A stretch of DNA of 64,000 nt. Source: Lactiplantibacillus daowaiensis (GTDB lineage Bacteria > Bacillota > Bacilli > Lactobacillales > Lactobacillaceae). Numbering within the stretch: position 1 is the first letter of the stretch; each line of letters starts with the position of its first letter. Shown here piece after piece: positions 61,724 to 64,000 of this stretch. Location of the stretch: the NCBI RefSeq assembly GCF_005405085.1, contig NZ_BJDJ01000007.1:55066-119065 (forward strand), in the 5' to 3' direction. The translations under genes were made by a program, and so were the position numbers. A model generated the notes under the pieces. The model was given only the letters and a program-made list of their open reading frames with translations. It ran no database searches and was not told the DNA's origin.

Positions 61724-63028
61724 GTGAATACTAAAGTGAAGAGAAGACTATTTCTATTGATAGGCATATTTTTTCTATTTGTAATAGTAATTAGTGTCTA
61801 TAATAGAGAGAAAATTAATTCGAAAAAGATTGCTGAAAGAGAAGCACGAGAAAAAGTTTTAGATGGTCATAAACCTATTACATCAAAGATTGGAAATTTT
61901 GTTTGGCTATACGGCTATAAAAAGAATTCGTCAGCTAATTATGATTACTTCAAATCTCAAATTCAACTTGCGAAAAAGACTGATTTAAAATATGTGGTAC
62001 TTCCCATGGTTTTTAAGGGGACATATGTAAAAAATGGAAAGTTTGATTTTAAGGAATTTGATAAAGTAATGAAGCTGGTGAAAAAGTATAAGTTGAAGCC
62101 AATCATAGTTTTTAGTGCTGTCAGTAGTAAAGATGATCATATGTATAAAACAAAAAAGCAAATTATTTTAAAAAAATATGGCAACTTGGTTCTGAGTGCT
62201 ATTAAACGATATAAGAATTGCGGGGTTGTCTGGCAGATGTGGAATGAACCAAATGGTTTATTCTGGTTCAATCAGAGCACAGATGGTAATAATGCAGCTT
62301 TGGTGATGGATTGGCTTAAGTTTGAAAAAAGAATTTTTGGTTGGGTTCGAAAATACGATCCTAAATCCGTCTTTCTAGGTGGGGCTTTTGGGGGAAATTA
62401 TAGAGATGCAAGCAAAGTTATGAGCATTGCTTTGAGTAAGGGAATGCTTAAGCATGTTGATGCAATCGCAAATCATCCATATGTTTCTGAAAATGAATCG
62501 GATAATGGAGCGCCAGAAAATTTACTGAGGGTAAACTCTAGATCTTATTTAGAGAGTTTGACAAATAATAAGAAAATAAAGAAAAGTCTTAAAAGCATTC
62601 CACTGGTGACGACAGAGTTTGGATATTCTATGGGAAAGACACACCAAGGACAGTGGTCAGAAAGAGAACAGGCTGATTATCTTGCTAGAGGTATGTTTAT
62701 TTTAGATATGATGCACCAGCCAATCATTAGCCTTTTTAGCTTAGTAGATGTTGGAAATACTGAGCAGTGGGGGTTGTATAAGGGGACCGATTCTGCTTAT
62801 CTCTCAAAAGAAAGTGGTCGACTTATTATGCAATTGTTGAGTAATCTAGATGGATACAGTTTTAATAAGCGAATCTCTCAAAATTCAAAACGTGATTTTA
62901 TATTGCGGTATTCGAAAAAAAACAAAAAAGATAGATATGTTTGTTGGACTATGGATTCTACACATACAATAAGAGTTGCTAATCAGGATGTTATACTATC
63001 GGCGACTCCGCAAATCGTATATCGATAA
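61724..63028 (+). CDS. Membrane-anchored glycoside hydrolase, PslG/GH39-like
   Basis: A 434-residue protein with one N-terminal membrane helix (about 8-26) and an outside (beta/alpha)8-type domain. WQMWNEPNGLFWF holds the acid/base Glu, and VTTEFGYSM holds a probable nucleophile Glu. DAIANHPYVSENES lies between them. This clan-A pattern matches PslG-like endoglycosidases found in exopolysaccharide loci. It may trim or release the polymer. The start is uncertain: the GTG at 61724 follows GGTGAG closely, while the TTG at 61712 has no site. Confidence 0.8.
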   Translation: MNTKVKRRLFLLIGIFFLFVIVISVYNREKINSKKIAEREAREKVLDGHKPITSKIGNFVWLYGYKKNSSANYDYFKSQIQLAKKTDLKYVVLPMVFKGTYVKNGKFDFKEFDKVMKLVKKYKLKPIIVFSAVSSKDDHMYKTKKQIILKKYGNLVLSAIKRYKNCGVVWQMWNEPNGLFWFNQSTDGNNAALVMDWLKFEKRIFGWVRKYDPKSVFLGGAFGGNYRDASKVMSIALSKGMLKHVDAIANHPYVSENESDNGAPENLLRVNSRSYLESLTNNKKIKKSLKSIPLVTTEFGYSMGKTHQGQWSEREQADYLARGMFILDMMHQPIISLFSLVDVGNTEQWGLYKGTDSAYLSKESGRLIMQLLSNLDGYSFNKRISQNSKRDFILRYSKKNKKDRYVCWTMDSTHTIRVANQDVILSATPQIVYR

Positions 63029-63046
63029 TAATGATAATACTTCTAT

Positions 63047-63089
63047 AAAAGGCATATCGAAATTCATGTTGAATTTCGGTATGCCTTTT
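63047..63089 (+). terminator. Terminator ending the polysaccharide operon
   Basis: AAAAGGCATATCGAAATTC and its complement (one wobble) form a 19-bp stem with a five-base loop. Confidence 0.85.
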
Positions 63090-63241
63090 GTAGAGGAAAG
63101 ATTTATATGTGACATAAGATAATTCATTAATACAGTTTTGAAAAAAATAAACTTACCGCTTAAGTTTTTCTAAATGAAATGATGTATAATTAAATTTATA
63201 TTTGCTTTTTAGCTTAAATATTTTTAAGGGGTAGTAAGTCA

Positions 63242-64000
63242 GTGAAAGAGAAGAAATGGGTCAGATATGGTAGTTTTGTAGTAATTATACTTGTTGCGTA
63301 TCTTATGTTAATGCGTTCTAGTAATACGTCGTTTATTGAGACGTTGACATATATGTATTATGATAAAAAGGTTCAAATCCTAACGATAATATTCCTATCT
63401 TTAATTTTTGAATCGTTTAATATACTTATTAATTCTTATTGGATATCAACATCAATCTTTTTAACTTTTTCTGGCATAATAGCTATTGTTAACTATGAAA
63501 AGGTCCAACTAAGAAATGAAGGATTTTTGCCTTCCGATTTGTTAATGTTAGGTTCATGGAATAAGATAATTGGTATGGTTAGCCCGATACTTATTATTGC
63601 TAGTATGATTACGATTGTAATTATATTCTTTGCTTGCTATTATCTTTTAAAAGAAATAAAATTCAATTTTAAATGGTATTTCAAGGTTATTATTGTACTT
63701 TTTACCTTGCTATTTGGATATGGATTGGGAAATTCACAGCAGAAAAATACTATTTTTTACACAATTGGACATGCAATGGGAAATGATCCCCTTTATTTGG
63801 CTCCTGTAATAGCTGTTCAAACAAATGGTCCTATTATTAACTTCATGAATAATATTAATGTTCAGATAATGGAAAAGCCAAAAGGCTATTCAAAAGGAGA
63901 GCGTAAAATATCTTGTGTAAATGCATAAAAGATTTCTGAATTGTATAGAAATAGGGAATGCCTTCCCTTATGATATTTAGTAACCACAGAAAACATCACA
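63242..64000 (+). pseudogene. LTA synthase-like membrane protein, decayed after the N-terminal domain (runs off window)
   Basis: From a GTG at 63242 (AAGGGG upstream), 228 residues are readable. Five membrane helices are followed by NEGFLPSDLLMLGSWNK, NGPIINFMNNINVQIMEKP and GYSK, as in the N-terminal part of LtaS-like phosphoglycerol transferases. The frame then ends in ERKISCVNA. Downstream, other frames read KISELYRNRECLP and then YDIFSNHRK, which look like the continuation. The gene has therefore probably lost frame several times. The catalytic sulfatase-like domain would lie beyond the window. Confidence 0.6.

Overview
The window reads as a chromosomal segment of a lactic acid bacterium, most likely the Lactiplantibacillus plantarum group. 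This rests on the gene order gatA-gatB-dagK-rlmCD, then helicase/tRNA-Arg, usp, orphan PTS EIIC, gdhA and a surface-polysaccharide locus, which I recall from that group. TTG/GTG starts with strong GGAGG sites, numerous small secreted proteins and lactobacillus-type DUF4811 and DUF4828 proteins support it. No rRNA is present, so the species is inferred.

Layout. 1-5.4 kb: gatA (5' end outside), gatB, dagK and rlmCD. 5.5-13.8 kb: transport and regulation. It holds a DHA1 efflux pump behind a structured, terminator-bearing leader; an aldehyde dehydrogenase with a candidate cre site; a TetR / DHA2 efflux / DUF4811 unit; and a PadR / DUF4097 pair. 14.2-16.3 kb: a secreted matrixin-like protease and an ApeA-like HEPN protein, a candidate anti-phage factor. 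16.3-22.7 kb: gluconokinase with an RpiR regulator, a GH25-fold protein lacking its catalytic acids, DUF4828, a Gfo/Idh/MocA oxidoreductase, a DEAD-box helicase and tRNA-Arg(CCT).

22.8-29.7 kb is an accessory island directly after the tRNA. It contains a dead IS982-type element (one TGA in place of a Trp codon), a twice-frameshifted ParA-like gene, an intact IS982 element with 8-bp target duplications, a secreted protein, an orphan TnpB element and a secreted-protein gene frameshifted in an A-run. 29.7-38.4 kb returns to core-like genes: secreted proteins, usp, EIIC plus a DUF915-like hydrolase, a candidate noncoding RNA, a structured intergenic repeat and gdhA. 38.7-40.6 kb is a two-gene DarG/DarT-type DNA ADP-ribosylation toxin-antitoxin module. 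40.8-44.7 kb has two secreted SH3-like/serine beta-lactamase-fold paralogues around a small DUF4926-like gene.

44.9-64 kb is the polysaccharide region. It starts with a priming sugar transferase and a UDP-GlcNAc 2-epimerase. GT2, BrkB-like, acyltransferase and aquaporin genes follow. From 51.4 kb runs an AT-rich co-directional cluster: glf, glycosyltransferases, Wzx flippase, Wzz-like protein, Wzy polymerase, rmlA and a membrane-anchored PslG-like glycosidase. A decayed LTA-synthase-like gene lies at the edge. The predicted polymer would contain galactofuranose and possibly rhamnose and ManNAc. No tyrosine kinase/phosphatase pair and no rmlBCD are visible.

The points most worth following up are the ApeA-like HEPN protein, the DarTG module, the efflux-pump leader RNA, the TnpB element with its predicted guide, the filled/empty structured repeat, and the catalytically substituted GH25 protein.
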